A stretch of DNA of 37,094 nt from Armatimonadota bacterium (lineage in GTDB: Bacteria > Armatimonadota > Zipacnadia > Zipacnadales > UBA11051). This document shows positions 22,517-32,011 of this stretch, piece after piece. How positions within the stretch are numbered: position 1 is the first letter of the stretch; every line of letters begins with the position of its first letter. The notes beneath the pieces are model-generated. The model was not told where the DNA came from and ran no database searches. It was given only the letters and a program-made list of their open reading frames with translations. The DNA lies in NCBI GenBank assembly GCA_013178155.1, contig JABLXH010000059.1, positions 1-37,094 on the forward strand. The letters run 5' to 3'. A program made the translations under genes and the position numbers.

Positions 22517-25351
22517 CTACGGGATCGGCACTACCTGCAGCGCGTCGAACCAGGCCGCGCCAGCGCTCAGCAGCCTCAAGCCGATCTGACTTCGCGCTCC
22601 CACCCCTTCGGAGGCCGTGAACTCCACGGCATACTCCTGCCACTCGGTGCTCAGAACGTGCGTGCCCTGTTGATCATCCACGGCGTCCAGCGTCAGGGCC
22701 ATGCGCTGTCCCGGGCGCTCTCCCCGGGCCCAGACTGAAAGCCGATAGCGCTTGCCGGCCTCCAGCGTGATGGGGAAGGGGCGCAGACCAATGCTCTGAC
22801 CATCCGCCGGGGCCTGCAGTCGCAGGGACTGCCGTCCGTGAGCCGCGGTCCGCGGGTCCAAGTACCACGAGGCGCCCTTGTCCTGCGGGGTGCTCAGGTA
22901 CGACCCGTCCGGCGTGCCAGTGTTGTGCGCCTCCTCGAAGCTGGGATTGAACACCAGGTTGCCATCGGCCAGTGTCGCCAGGTCAGCCGGGGCCCGATCC
23001 ACCTGCAGCCGGTAGGCCCGGGTCCCGAAGGGCTCGATCGTGTCCACCAGCCTACCCTCCATCACAGCGACCTGACGGTTCTCGAAGAGGACCTCGGCAC
23101 TCCCCGACCACTTGAGGCCCTCCAGGACCACCTCCAGAGGCAGGGGCTCGTTCGCCACGTTCGCACACAGGACGGTCAAGGCGCCACGCTCGCGGAAGGC
23201 GGCCACGTGCACCTGCGGTTGTGCCGCGCTCACCTCGGGCGCTGCTTCCGGCGAGGAGAGCGCCGGCACGAGCTGGGAGAGCTCCAGCATCAAGCGTCGG
23301 CACTCACTCCACAGGTCCGGCGAGGTCGGGTTGCCCACGATCGGGCGGCGGATGAAGTACTGGATACCCCGGGCCCCGTGGATCAGGGCCAGGTAGGTCA
23401 TGGCCCGTTCCTCCTGGCGCGAGGGCTCGCGGCGCCACCATTCCCCGCCACCGAAGGCCTGGGGGACAACCCACAGGGGCATGCAGTCCGACAGGTCGCC
23501 CCGGATCCGTTCGCAGAAGTCCACCACCTGCGTGATCGGTCCGTTCGGGATGGGGTAGGGGTCGGTCATGCAGATGTCCATGCCCTTGCTGTAGCGCAGC
23601 GCCGCCGCCGACTGGCAGAAGACCATGGTCACCGGATGCCAGGGGTCGAGCTCCTTCAGACGGCGGTAAGCCGCTTCGCACTGTTCGGGCGTGGCCCAGC
23701 CTAGCTCCGGTTCGTCGGCCAGATAGTAGGTCAGGAGCGCCGGGTGGTCGCGGAAGTACTCCACCTCTTCCTTCACAAACGCCCATTTCTCCTCATCCTG
23801 CGGCTCGTGCGAAGCCAGCAGCATGCCCAACTGCACATAGATCCCCAGTTGCGCGCAGCGGTCCATGAACCGGCGGAACTGCTCACGGCTGGCCCGGCGT
23901 GTGGCAATGTCGTTGCTCAGATAGGGTGACACCAGGTTGAAGCCCTGCTGGGCCTCCTGTTCGATCATCTCGTCTACGGACTGAATATCGGCATAGGCAG
24001 CCTGGGGCACAAAGGGCAGTCCCTTGACCCGCAGGGTGTGGCTGCGGTGGTCGATGGCTACACCGTTGGGGTTGGGCTCCGCCAGAAGCACTTCGCAGGT
24101 GGCCGAGCCGAGCTTCTCGGCCCCGCGGTAGAGCGTGCCTCGCACCGTGGTGAAACCCAGAGGGAAACGGTCCAGGGGCACTCTCATCTCGGTCCGTTTG
24201 CCCGGAAGAGCCGGTCCCTCGGCCAGCTTCCTGCCCTCGCTCTCCAACACCAGTCTGATGCCTTCACCAACACCCTCGTCCGCGTTGGCAAGAACCAGCC
24301 CCTGTTCGCCCCGGGCAAAGGGAACCCGTCCCGGCAGGAGCGTCAGCAGGCGCGGCACCTCAAAGGAGAAAGAGGGCGCGCGGTAGACCACTTCACCGGC
24401 GGCCAGCAGCTCCAGATGCGCCGTCTGTCGCCCCGGACCCGGCAGGGGCAGGGCCAGCTTCACCGCCGCGGGCCCATCGGTGAGACGCACCGTCGTCTCC
24501 ACGGACTCGGCTACGGCCGGGTCATCGTGAACCAGGCGCGCAGTAACGGTCTCCGGGCCGTCCTGCAGGCGGGAAAGATCGAAGCTCACATCAAGAACCT
24601 CGCGGTTCGTGCGGTCCGGCACACGCAGATTGGCCAGTCGTAGCCCGGCAACATCAAAGGGCTTGGCCTCGAAGGCGAAGTCGGCTTCCCAGTGCTGTTG
24701 CTGTCCCTGCGGCCAGGCGGCGTCGCGCCCCAGCCAGAAATGCGATCGGTGCGCGTAGTCATAGAGCGTCAACCCCGCCGTCGCGCTGATGGACAGCGTA
24801 CCGTACAAGGCGTCAAACGTGATCTCCGTAGCGCTGGCGAAGGGATGGTCCACGCCCTCATACTGCAGCGGGATCTGCCCCTCCCTGGGCCCCGCCGGAC
24901 CATTCACCTTGTAGGTCGCCCCGGCGAACCAGCTCGTGACAGGAGTGCACAGGCACACCTCCGAGTTCAGGGGCGTGCCCCAACCGGTCTGCGTGAACCA
25001 ATAACCGATGGAGAAACGGTCTCCCGGATAGGCCGTGACAACCTGTTTCCACCAGACCTTGTCATCCCTGCAGATGATTCGAAGGACCTGGTTGCTGTCC
25101 GTCCGCTCCACTTCAACGCTCACCATATCAGAACCCCAGGTCCGATGGCTCCAGGCCCAGCCCGGCGGGTAGGCCACCACCGGCGACACGCTTCCCCCCA
25201 GCATCATCCGGCCGTCGCACCAGACTGTCAGGCCCGAGTCGAGGTCCCACTTCAGGGTCAGGTGGTCCAGTTCGATCCGCACCGGCTTCGTCTGTGCTGC
25301 AGCCTGCATCGCCAGCCCTCCCAGCAAGACAGTGAGCAGCAGAGGTCGCAT
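22517..25351 (-). CDS. Large exported glycosidase-like protein with C-terminal carbohydrate-binding domain
   Basis: I chose ATG at 25351, which gives a signal peptide (MRPLLLTVLLGGLAMQAAAQ) and 944 residues; an in-frame upstream ATG at 25489 would overlap the GH5 gene. The N-terminal half is beta-rich. A TIM barrel of GH2/GH-A type follows, with NLVSPYLSNDIATRR, the acid motif TYYLADEPELGW and MDICMTDPYPIPNGP. The C-terminus is a CBM4/9-like jelly roll (NLVFNPSFEEAHNTG ... GAAWFDALQVVPIP) similar in motif to the N-terminal domain of the next gene product. The substrate is unknown. The second catalytic carboxylate is not evident by eye. Gaps to neighbours are 20 and 12 nt, as expected for an operon. 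Confidence 0.75.
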   Translation of the reverse strand: MRPLLLTVLLGGLAMQAAAQTKPVRIELDHLTLKWDLDSGLTVWCDGRMMLGGSVSPVVAYPPGWAWSHRTWGSDMVSVEVERTDSNQVLRIICRDDKVWWKQVVTAYPGDRFSIGYWFTQTGWGTPLNSEVCLCTPVTSWFAGATYKVNGPAGPREGQIPLQYEGVDHPFASATEITFDALYGTLSISATAGLTLYDYAHRSHFWLGRDAAWPQGQQQHWEADFAFEAKPFDVAGLRLANLRVPDRTNREVLDVSFDLSRLQDGPETVTARLVHDDPAVAESVETTVRLTDGPAAVKLALPLPGPGRQTAHLELLAAGEVVYRAPSFSFEVPRLLTLLPGRVPFARGEQGLVLANADEGVGEGIRLVLESEGRKLAEGPALPGKRTEMRVPLDRFPLGFTTVRGTLYRGAEKLGSATCEVLLAEPNPNGVAIDHRSHTLRVKGLPFVPQAAYADIQSVDEMIEQEAQQGFNLVSPYLSNDIATRRASREQFRRFMDRCAQLGIYVQLGMLLASHEPQDEEKWAFVKEEVEYFRDHPALLTYYLADEPELGWATPEQCEAAYRRLKELDPWHPVTMVFCQSAAALRYSKGMDICMTDPYPIPNGPITQVVDFCERIRGDLSDCMPLWVVPQAFGGGEWWRREPSRQEERAMTYLALIHGARGIQYFIRRPIVGNPTSPDLWSECRRLMLELSQLVPALSSPEAAPEVSAAQPQVHVAAFRERGALTVLCANVANEPLPLEVVLEGLKWSGSAEVLFENRQVAVMEGRLVDTIEPFGTRAYRLQVDRAPADLATLADGNLVFNPSFEEAHNTGTPDGSYLSTPQDKGASWYLDPRTAAHGRQSLRLQAPADGQSIGLRPFPITLEAGKRYRLSVWARGERPGQRMALTLDAVDDQQGTHVLSTEWQEYAVEFTASEGVGARSQIGLRLLSAGAAWFDALQVVPIP

Positions 25352-25371
25352 GTCGGTCACTCTCCCATGTC

Positions 25372-26351
25372 TCAGAACTCCTGCAGCAGCTCCAGCAGCT
25401 TGCGGTCCAGCTTGTGCCCGTACCAGTCCTCGTAAGCCGCATCCTCGCGCTCCGAATCCAGGATGCCAAAGCTGCCGCGGAAGTTCCACAGTGCCAGCCG
25501 ATGCCGTAGCCCGTCAGGATCTCCAGCACGTCGCGCAGCCAGGCCAGGACCACCTCGTGGGGCGTGAAACGGAAGGCTCCGCCTTCGCCGCAATGTACCC
25601 CGACGCCCTGTTTGATGAGCTGGCCCCATGGCGCGTAATGAGCTTCCAGGCGCGCGCGGTCCCAGCCCTCGGCGCCCGGCCAGGTCGGCAGGGCAAAGCG
25701 TTCGCCGTTGACCCAGGGCGCCTTGTAGTGGCTCACCGTCATCGGCGCGTAAGCTCGGGTGCTCTGGCCGGTCCCGAGGTCCGCTAGCTCCGGACAGGGC
25801 TCATTGCCCCAGGTGAGACCATCCAGGATGATCAGTCGTTGCGGGTCCACGGCCCGAATGCGACGCACCGCCTCGCGCATGACGCGCTCGTGGTCCTCCC
25901 GGGTCATGCGTTCGGGGTCAGGGTTCGTGGGCTCATTGACCAGGTTGAAGCTCAGACGCTCGGAGCTGATGCCCCGATAGCGCCGCGCGAACAGCTCCCA
26001 CTGGAAGCAGAAAGCCTCCAGGGCCTCGCTGTCGCGCCACAGGTTGTAGGGCTCCTGGCGCTCGGGATTGACCGAGTAGCCGGGAGCGCGGTGGAAGTTG
26101 AGGTTCACGTGCAGTCCGTACGCACCACCCCACTCGACTGCCTGGTCTATGCGCGCGAGGATGTCCTCGCGCGGGCGGTAGGGGTCGCCGTCCTCGACCC
26201 AAAGCAGGTAGCACATGGGCAGGCGCACGAAGTCAAAGCCCCAGTCGGCTATCCAGCGGAAGTCGTCCTCCCGCCACTGGCAGTCGCTGCGAGTGTGAAA
26301 CATCTCCAGCAGGTTGAAACCTCGCCAGCGCGGCAGCGCGTTGCTGGCCAT
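25372..26351 (-). CDS. GH5-like endoglycosidase, one-base frameshift near the 3' end
   Basis: A GH5-type enzyme starts with ATG at 26351 (MASNALPRWRGFNLLEMF) and has no signal peptide. Landmarks are FDFVRLPMCYLLW, LHVNLNFHRAPGY, the acid/base FNLVNEPTN (Glu140) and the nucleophile VHCGEGGAF (Glu256). Near codon 285 the frame fails: reading straight on gives low-complexity sequence into the next gene. Shifting by one base gives GIGWALWNFRGSFGILDSER and ends in LLELLQEF with stop at 25372. TGGCAC must become TGGGCAC, so one C is missing in the run at 25494-25495. Both catalytic residues precede the shift. It is either a consensus error or a gene that makes an altered C-terminus; a programmed shift is unlikely. 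It lies 18 nt after the upstream glycosidase gene. Confidence 0.75.
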
Positions 26352-26369
26352 ACCCGGACCTCCTCTCCG

Positions 26370-28694
26370 CTAGTGGCTCACCCTATAGACATGCACACCC
26401 AGAGGCGCGAACTGGTCGGAGATCGTGCCCCCCTGGACGCTTGCGGAGCGACCCTCAAACAGCACCTCAGCCTGACCGTCGCCCAGGCCTGGCGCGGGAA
26501 CGGAGTGGTGGGCCTCAGCCTGGGCCACACTGACGGCGATCACGTAGCTGGCCTCGTCGCCGCGATAGAGGGCGGCAAACAGGCCTTCCGCCTCACCCCG
26601 GTTCCGGGCCGTCACCTCATGCTCACAGGTCAGCAGCTCGGGCCCCAGAACGGCCAACTCGCCGTTGATGGCCTTGACCGCCTCCATGAGCTCCGCGTCA
26701 TGGGTCAGGCCGGTGGGCCCGTCCTCCCACGGGTAGTAGAAGATCGCCTTCGCGCCCCAGACCAGGCCCTGGTACACCATGTTGCGCTCCTCGGCGGGGG
26801 TGGGGTAGCGGCCGCGCTCCGGGTGCCCGCCGTAGGCCTCCCAGTTGTGCAACTGCGGGATGAGCCACACCGGCTTGCGGCCACGGGCCGCCTCCTGGGC
26901 CATCTCCATCCATGAAGACACCATCGTCACCGGAGCTGCCGGTATGGGGTACGGGTCCACAGCGAAGATGTCGGTAACCCATACGTAGCGTCGGAATTCA
27001 CCGGGTGAGCACGAGACCAGGTAAGTTGGGTGGTGCGGGTCCCTGGCAGCGATGTACTCATTGGCCTGTGCGCACCACCGCAGCCGCTCGTCGCCCGACG
27101 GTTCATCGGTGATGTACCAGGCCAGCAGAGCCGGATGGTCACGGCCCATGTCGAGGGTGGGGTTCATGGCCGCGAAGTCACCGTTGTTCGCCGCGTAAGT
27201 GACACCTTCGAGAACCACCTTCAGCCCGGCCTCGCGGGCGGCGTCAAGGTTCGCCCTGGCGTCACCCAGGGTCGTGCCCCATGCCTGGACGCTATTGAAG
27301 CCAAGCGATCTGACCCGCCCATAATCCTGGGCTGGCACATGGTAGATGCAGATGGGGAAAAACAGCTTGCCATCCACGCGCGTGTTGAGGTCCTCGTCAA
27401 CAAACACCTGGTTGGGTCGCTGCGGGATGACCGGGATGGGTCGCCGGGCCATCCCCATCACGTCCCCAAAGCCGTCGGTGAGCGTGACCTCGAGCACCAG
27501 GTCCTCACCGCGCAGATCGCGCAAGGGTAGCGAAACGGTGAAGCTCTCTCGCTCCACCGGACGGACCGCGGTCTCGGCAATGATCCGCCGTCCCTCCAGC
27601 AGGCGGGCCGTGTAGGTGGCCCCCTCCAGGCTCCGGTTGAAGGGATGCAGGACCACCTCGGCCTTCACTCGCGACGGTGGCGCGGCCAGCATCACACAGC
27701 CCCGATAGCGCGGCTCCACCAGCTCAACCTCCACCATCTCCGGGATGGTCACCGTGGACTGGGCCGCCGGGAGAGCTTTGTCACCGGCCCGCACGCTGAC
27801 ACTGAAACGATAGCTCCCGCGGTGCGGCAGAGGCACGTCGGTCGTCACCTGCGCGGTCTGCAGGGAGGGGACCGTGGCCTCGGTGGTCAGGGTCTGCTGC
27901 TGGCCCCCCGGGTGCAGCACCTCGATCACCAGGGCGACCGGCAGAGGCGCGTCCGTCAGGTTGCGGAAGGTGGCCCTGGCCTCGTTGTGGCCCAGCGTGA
28001 AGCCTGCGACGTCTGGCAACAGTGGCAGCACTCCCGCCCGTGTATACTGCAGCGTCCCCCATAGGTTGCGCAACTGCGGCACACCGTGGGGCCAGAAGCT
28101 CGTCAACAGGATGAACCCGCGGCCCATGGGACGGAACAGCGCAGTGGCGCCGTCGTCCGCGCACCGCGCCAGGACCTCCCAGCCCTCGCCCGGCACCATG
28201 TGGGTCCAGCTACCCGGCAGGCCCGTCGTGGGCGCGGCGCTGCAGAAGATCGGGTGCCTGCGGTCAAGCCACTTGTTGGCCGTCCCCTCACGTCCGCACG
28301 AGGCCAGTCCGACCGCCCAGTCGGGTCCCCACTTGGCCAGCCAGCCTACGTGGTCCGGGTAGTTGCAGTCGGTCAGAACCAAAGCGCCGCCGCGGGCCAT
28401 GAAGGCCGTAAGCTCCTCCCTGTAGACCGAGAAGTCTTGCACATTCTGGGCATAGTTGAACAGGGCTGTGCCCAGCAAGATGTCGTAATCGTCCAGGCGT
28501 CCTGCGAGCGCGGTGAAGTTCTTGTTCTCGAACTTGTCCAGCGTCCAGCCAAGCTGCTGCATGGCGCCATCGTAGTCATCGCGGTGGCGGAAGTTGCCGT
28601 AACTGCCGTGCAGCAACGCCACTCGCGGCTCCTCTGCTCCCGCCAGGCTCACAAGCCCCACAACCATTGCCGTCATCGCCAACCTGCTGGTCAT
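26370..28694 (-). CDS. Exported GATase/ThuA-like domain plus GH2-like glycosidase fusion
   Basis: The 774-residue protein has a signal peptide (MTSRLAMTAMVVGLVSLAGA). Residues about 21-230 resemble a glutamine-amidotransferase/ThuA-like alpha/beta domain (RVALLHGSYGNFRH, DYDILLGTALFNYAQ, FMARGGALVLTDCNYPD), a fold also used for trimerisation in some beta-galactosidases. Beta-sandwich segments follow, and then a TIM barrel (LFFPICIYHVPAQDYG, VQAWGTTLGDARAN) with the probable acid in LAWYITDEPSGDE. The C-terminus is a beta domain ending GVHVYRVSH. GGGAGG lies 7 nt before the ATG. It is the first gene of the five-gene minus-strand operon. The substrate is unknown, and the barrel is related to that of the gene at 22517 by the motifs WYITDEP and DPYPIP. 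Confidence 0.72.
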   Translation of the reverse strand: MTSRLAMTAMVVGLVSLAGAEEPRVALLHGSYGNFRHRDDYDGAMQQLGWTLDKFENKNFTALAGRLDDYDILLGTALFNYAQNVQDFSVYREELTAFMARGGALVLTDCNYPDHVGWLAKWGPDWAVGLASCGREGTANKWLDRRHPIFCSAAPTTGLPGSWTHMVPGEGWEVLARCADDGATALFRPMGRGFILLTSFWPHGVPQLRNLWGTLQYTRAGVLPLLPDVAGFTLGHNEARATFRNLTDAPLPVALVIEVLHPGGQQQTLTTEATVPSLQTAQVTTDVPLPHRGSYRFSVSVRAGDKALPAAQSTVTIPEMVEVELVEPRYRGCVMLAAPPSRVKAEVVLHPFNRSLEGATYTARLLEGRRIIAETAVRPVERESFTVSLPLRDLRGEDLVLEVTLTDGFGDVMGMARRPIPVIPQRPNQVFVDEDLNTRVDGKLFFPICIYHVPAQDYGRVRSLGFNSVQAWGTTLGDARANLDAAREAGLKVVLEGVTYAANNGDFAAMNPTLDMGRDHPALLAWYITDEPSGDERLRWCAQANEYIAARDPHHPTYLVSCSPGEFRRYVWVTDIFAVDPYPIPAAPVTMVSSWMEMAQEAARGRKPVWLIPQLHNWEAYGGHPERGRYPTPAEERNMVYQGLVWGAKAIFYYPWEDGPTGLTHDAELMEAVKAINGELAVLGPELLTCEHEVTARNRGEAEGLFAALYRGDEASYVIAVSVAQAEAHHSVPAPGLGDGQAEVLFEGRSASVQGGTISDQFAPLGVHVYRVSH

Positions 28695-28715
28695 CTGCGG
28701 CCTCCCGAAAGCAAC

Positions 28716-28745
28716 GCGCCGAGTGAGGAGTTCCTCACCCGGCGC
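28716..28745 (-). terminator. Hairpin between lipoprotein gene and glycosidase operon
   Basis: The arms GCGCCG and CGGCGC plus inner arms GTGAGG and CCTCAC pair around one A-C mismatch, with a 4-nt loop. It lies 31 nt after the lipoprotein stop and 22 nt before the first glycosidase start. Only a weak T-stretch follows on the minus strand (TTGCTTT), so it may be a terminator, a partial attenuator or a leader hairpin. Confidence 0.5.
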
Positions 28746-28775
28746 AGCGTCCCTTCCGTACCAGGTCCTGGAGCG

Positions 28776-29336
28776 CTACATGCCTTCGATTACCTGAATC
28801 GCGATCTTGGTCTTGCCGGACTCTTCATCCTTCATCACCATGATCAGCTTGTGGGTGCCTTGTCCCCCCATGGTGATCATGGTCTGGCCCTCTTGCTCTA
28901 CCACCTGGCTTCCCTGGCCGTACTTGTCCTTATAGAACTGGGCGACCTTGTCTACCGGGTCATCCGTAAGCAGCTCCACGCTGCGCACATTCCCAGTGTC
29001 CTGGCCTTCGGAACTGACCTTAGCCCCCGTCCCGACTTCGGCTCCTGGGTAGAAAGCGATGCCGATGTCCTCTTCCGTGACCTTTCCCTCACCCACTTCA
29101 CCGGTCATGGTTCCCTTGTCCGAGCTGATCGTCCACTTGCCTGACTCGGCGCCGGTCTGGTCCGTCTCCACCTTGACCTCCTGCCCGTCCTCGCCCTTCA
29201 CGGTAAAGCTCCCGTCCTGGGCGTCCTGGGCAACTCTTGCCACTTCGGCCGCCTCTCGGACCTTCTTGCCACACCCCGCCGCCAGCAGCATCCCAGCCAA
29301 CAGCGCAGCGCCCATCAGCACGGCGATGCCTCGCAT
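28776..29336 (-). CDS. Predicted lipoprotein of unknown function
   Basis: The 186-residue protein starts with a lipoprotein signal peptide (MRGIAVLMGAALLAGMLLAAGC) and a clear lipobox LAAGC. The mature protein is hydrophilic and rich in Gly, Glu and Lys (SFTVKGEDGQEVKVETDQ). A later part resembles the small domain found in other lipoproteins of uncultured bacteria: IGIAFYPGAEVGTGAKV, then LLTDDPVDKVAQFYKDKYG. No enzyme motif is visible. ATG at 29336 has AGGAGGGG upstream. It is probably transcribed alone, upstream of the hairpin. Any link to the glycosidase operon is positional only. Confidence 0.8.
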   Translation of the reverse strand: MRGIAVLMGAALLAGMLLAAGCGKKVREAAEVARVAQDAQDGSFTVKGEDGQEVKVETDQTGAESGKWTISSDKGTMTGEVGEGKVTEEDIGIAFYPGAEVGTGAKVSSEGQDTGNVRSVELLTDDPVDKVAQFYKDKYGQGSQVVEQEGQTMITMGGQGTHKLIMVMKDEESGKTKIAIQVIEGM

Positions 29337-29632
29337 CGATTACCCCTCCTTGGGAGATCCCTGACAAAGCGCGCTTCGCCGCGCTCCTGGCGATCTCCTG
29401 CCCACAGCATCCGCTTCCGCCCCTGCCGCCGAGATTGCATGGTGGCACTGTCGAATGGTGTGGTCACGGTGCAAGCGTTGGCTCGCGGCTGGACGGTGGG
29501 CGCTACTGGGGCGCAAGCGATTCCACCTGAGCGGGGGTCAGGCAGAGCCGACAACCAGACTCCGGCGGAACAGGCAGCGGGCGTGGCCTCGAGAGCTCGC
29601 ACCCCGGAACGGGAGGCCACTGATGCGAGTGG
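29337..29632. other. Divergent intergenic region
   Basis: These 296 bp separate the lipoprotein gene (leftward) from the DUF4838 gene (rightward). No convincing promoter pair, repeat or small RNA was found. Near its right end GGGAGG at 29611-29616 stands 6 nt before ATG 29623, a well-placed start signal that is out of frame with the downstream gene by one base. Confidence 0.5.
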
Positions 29633-31990
29633 GTGCTGGCAGGCGTGGTGTTGCTCTTGCCGTTGATGGCGGGAGCCCAGGAGCCTCCTCTTACGCTGGT
29701 GGAGGGGGGTGAGGTACGCAGCGCTATCGTGGCCGCGGCGGGCATCAGCGTCGCTGAGCGCTTCGCCGTTCAGGAGCTGCAGAGCTTCATCGAACAGATG
29801 AGTGGCGGGAAGCTACCGGTGTGCGAGCCCGGCCAGAAGCCGCCCGGAGCGGAGCCGGAGGCGTGCATCGTGGTGGGCAAGAGCACGGTGCAGGCGCTGA
29901 ATCCGGAGGTAGACCTGGACGTCCTCGGCGCCGAGGGCTTCGTCATCAGAACCGTTGGCAGGGACCTCATCATCGCGGGCAGCGAGACGAGGGGCACCCT
30001 CTACGGTGTTTACAGCTTCCTGCAGTCCCTGGGCTGCCGCTGGTGGTCCGACGACGCCAGCACGATCCCTGCACTCCGCACCATCCGCGTTCCCGCCACC
30101 GACCGGCAGGAGACCCCAAAGCTGGTCTACCGCGAAGTGCTGTATCAGGAGCAATGGGGCGCGAACCTCTGGGGCGTGCGCAACAAGATCACGAACATGG
30201 TCGGTGGGGCCAGCGAGATCAGACCCGAGTGGGGCGGCTCCGGCCCCACCTTCCATTCCAGTCTCGTCCACTCCTGGCGGTCTCTCATCAACGAGGAAGG
30301 GACCCTGGACTATGAAGGCAAAGCGGGGCAGGCTGACCCGAAGTGGTATGCCCTGGTGCCCGACTGGGAGGGGAAGCTCCAACGTGAACGGTCCCAGCCC
30401 TGCACCCGCAACCCCCAGGTGCGGGAGGCCATTATCAACGGCGCCCTGAAGCGGTTGCGCGCCCATCCTGAGGATCTGTTCGTAACGGTGGGCCAAGAGG
30501 ACGGCCCGGCCTACTGCCACTGCACCGAGTTCGACTGCGCGGAGCTTGTCGAGCGCGAAGGCTCGGCCTCGGCCCTGGTTCTGGATATCGCCAATGCCGT
30601 GGCCGAGCGCGTGGCGCGGGAGTTCCCGGGCAAGCTGGTCATGGCCCCCGCCTACGCCTGGGGACTCAAGCTACCCCGGGCCCTGCGGCCCCGCGACAAC
30701 GTGATCATCTGCCTGGCTCCCATCGAGAACGACTTCGGGCACCCTGTGGCCACCGGGAGCCACGAGCGCAACGTGCAGTGCCGCGCCGTGGTCGACGAAT
30801 GGGCGAGCACCGGCCGGCCCATCTGGGTGTGGGACTACACCACCAACTTCAACCACTACCTGATGCCTCATCCGAACCTGGACGTCTTGGCCGCCAACGT
30901 GAAGTACTACGTCGACCGGGGCGCCACGGGCTACATGGCCCAGGGCAGCCACACCTGTATCAATGCCGAGTTCTCGCGGCTGCGGATGTGGGTGCTGGCG
31001 CAGGCGATGTGGAACCCGGAGCTGGACAACCGGGCTCTGGTGGAGGAGTTCTGCCACGGCTACTACGGCCCTGCCGGCCCGGCGGTGCTGCGGTACATTG
31101 ACACCATCCACCAGCCGGTGCGCCAGCAGCCTGGGCTGCTCGTGCCGTGCTACTACGACTTTGACCCGCCGTGGCTGGCCCCGGAGGTCCTGGTCGAGGC
31201 AGAACGCCACATGCGGGAGGCCGAAGCCGCCGTTGCAGACGACCAGACGCTACTGGACCGGGTGCGCCTCGCACACATCCCGCTGCAGTATGTGCTGGCG
31301 GTCCGCCAGCCCACCAGCGCGACCTGGCGCCTGATCGAGGAGCGCCTGGGCAACCTGGAGCCTGCGGCCTTAGCCACCCAGGTCGCTGCCGACATGGAGC
31401 GCTTCTTCGTCGCCACTGGTAAGCCCTACGGCATGGACGAGTCCGGTGGGCGCAGCTTCGTGGACTTCGTTGCCTACCTGCGCCAGTGGGCGGCCAAGTG
31501 TGGGGCGAAGGGTGATGCCCTCCCGCCAGAGCTGGTGGGCCAGACTGGCTGGTTCCGGCTCATCCACCCGTGGCAGGTAGACCAGAACAGCCTGAGTTGG
31601 GGCACTCGCCCCTTCGAAGATGCGGACGCCAGTGACGGCTGGGCCATGAAGGCCACCAGCGAAGGCTGGACCATGGGCTACAGCTTCGTGGTGGGGGATG
31701 ACTACACTCCGGGGAAGCGCCACACGCTGTATGTGCGGGTAAAGTGCCCCGAGCCCACCTTCGACGGCGACGCCTTCTCGTGCGGCATCTACGGCAAGGA
31801 CCCGCTCCCGAAGATCGACAGGACGGTCAGCACTAAGGAGCTGACACCGGCTCGCTATCAGGTCATCGAGGTCGGCACGCTTGAGTTGGCACCCGGCCAC
31901 CGGTTCTGGATCTGCACCAACAAGCGGGATGGCCGCTACGCGGTCTCCGAAGTGCGGCTGGACTGCCTGTGGCTCCGCGAGGCCCCCTAG
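29633..31990 (+). CDS. Exported DUF4838 protein (GH67-like N-terminal domain)
   Basis: The frame opens at GTG 29633 and gives 785 residues with a signal peptide (MLAGVVLLLPLMAGAQ). The N-terminal domain (VAERFAVQELQSFIEQMSG, ACIVVGKSTV, FVIRTVGRDLIIAGSETRG, GVYSFLQSLGCRWW) is the GH67-like alpha/beta domain. The central DUF4838 barrel has VTVGQEDGPAYCHCTEFDC, VMAPAYAW, IWVWDYTTNFNHYL and GYMAQGSHT. A C-terminal beta domain follows. ATG at 29623 with GGGAGG six bases upstream would give MRVVLAGVVLLLPLMAGAQ if one G of the run 29631-29633 were absent, so the real start is probably 29623 and the sequence may carry an extra base. DUF4838 proteins occur with glycoside hydrolases; activity is not proved. 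Confidence 0.78.
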   Translation: MLAGVVLLLPLMAGAQEPPLTLVEGGEVRSAIVAAAGISVAERFAVQELQSFIEQMSGGKLPVCEPGQKPPGAEPEACIVVGKSTVQALNPEVDLDVLGAEGFVIRTVGRDLIIAGSETRGTLYGVYSFLQSLGCRWWSDDASTIPALRTIRVPATDRQETPKLVYREVLYQEQWGANLWGVRNKITNMVGGASEIRPEWGGSGPTFHSSLVHSWRSLINEEGTLDYEGKAGQADPKWYALVPDWEGKLQRERSQPCTRNPQVREAIINGALKRLRAHPEDLFVTVGQEDGPAYCHCTEFDCAELVEREGSASALVLDIANAVAERVAREFPGKLVMAPAYAWGLKLPRALRPRDNVIICLAPIENDFGHPVATGSHERNVQCRAVVDEWASTGRPIWVWDYTTNFNHYLMPHPNLDVLAANVKYYVDRGATGYMAQGSHTCINAEFSRLRMWVLAQAMWNPELDNRALVEEFCHGYYGPAGPAVLRYIDTIHQPVRQQPGLLVPCYYDFDPPWLAPEVLVEAERHMREAEAAVADDQTLLDRVRLAHIPLQYVLAVRQPTSATWRLIEERLGNLEPAALATQVAADMERFFVATGKPYGMDESGGRSFVDFVAYLRQWAAKCGAKGDALPPELVGQTGWFRLIHPWQVDQNSLSWGTRPFEDADASDGWAMKATSEGWTMGYSFVVGDDYTPGKRHTLYVRVKCPEPTFDGDAFSCGIYGKDPLPKIDRTVSTKELTPARYQVIEVGTLELAPGHRFWICTNKRDGRYAVSEVRLDCLWLREAP

Positions 31991-32011
31991 CCGGCCCGGC
32001 CGCGATCCCTC

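Noticed and set aside
20024-22738. Long plus-strand open frames (up to 558 codons) opposite the DUF4091 gene
   Set aside because: They mirror the minus-strand gene, which has a signal peptide and domain motifs. Their products are low-complexity and Arg/Gln-rich with no domain. GC-rich DNA commonly leaves such frames open.
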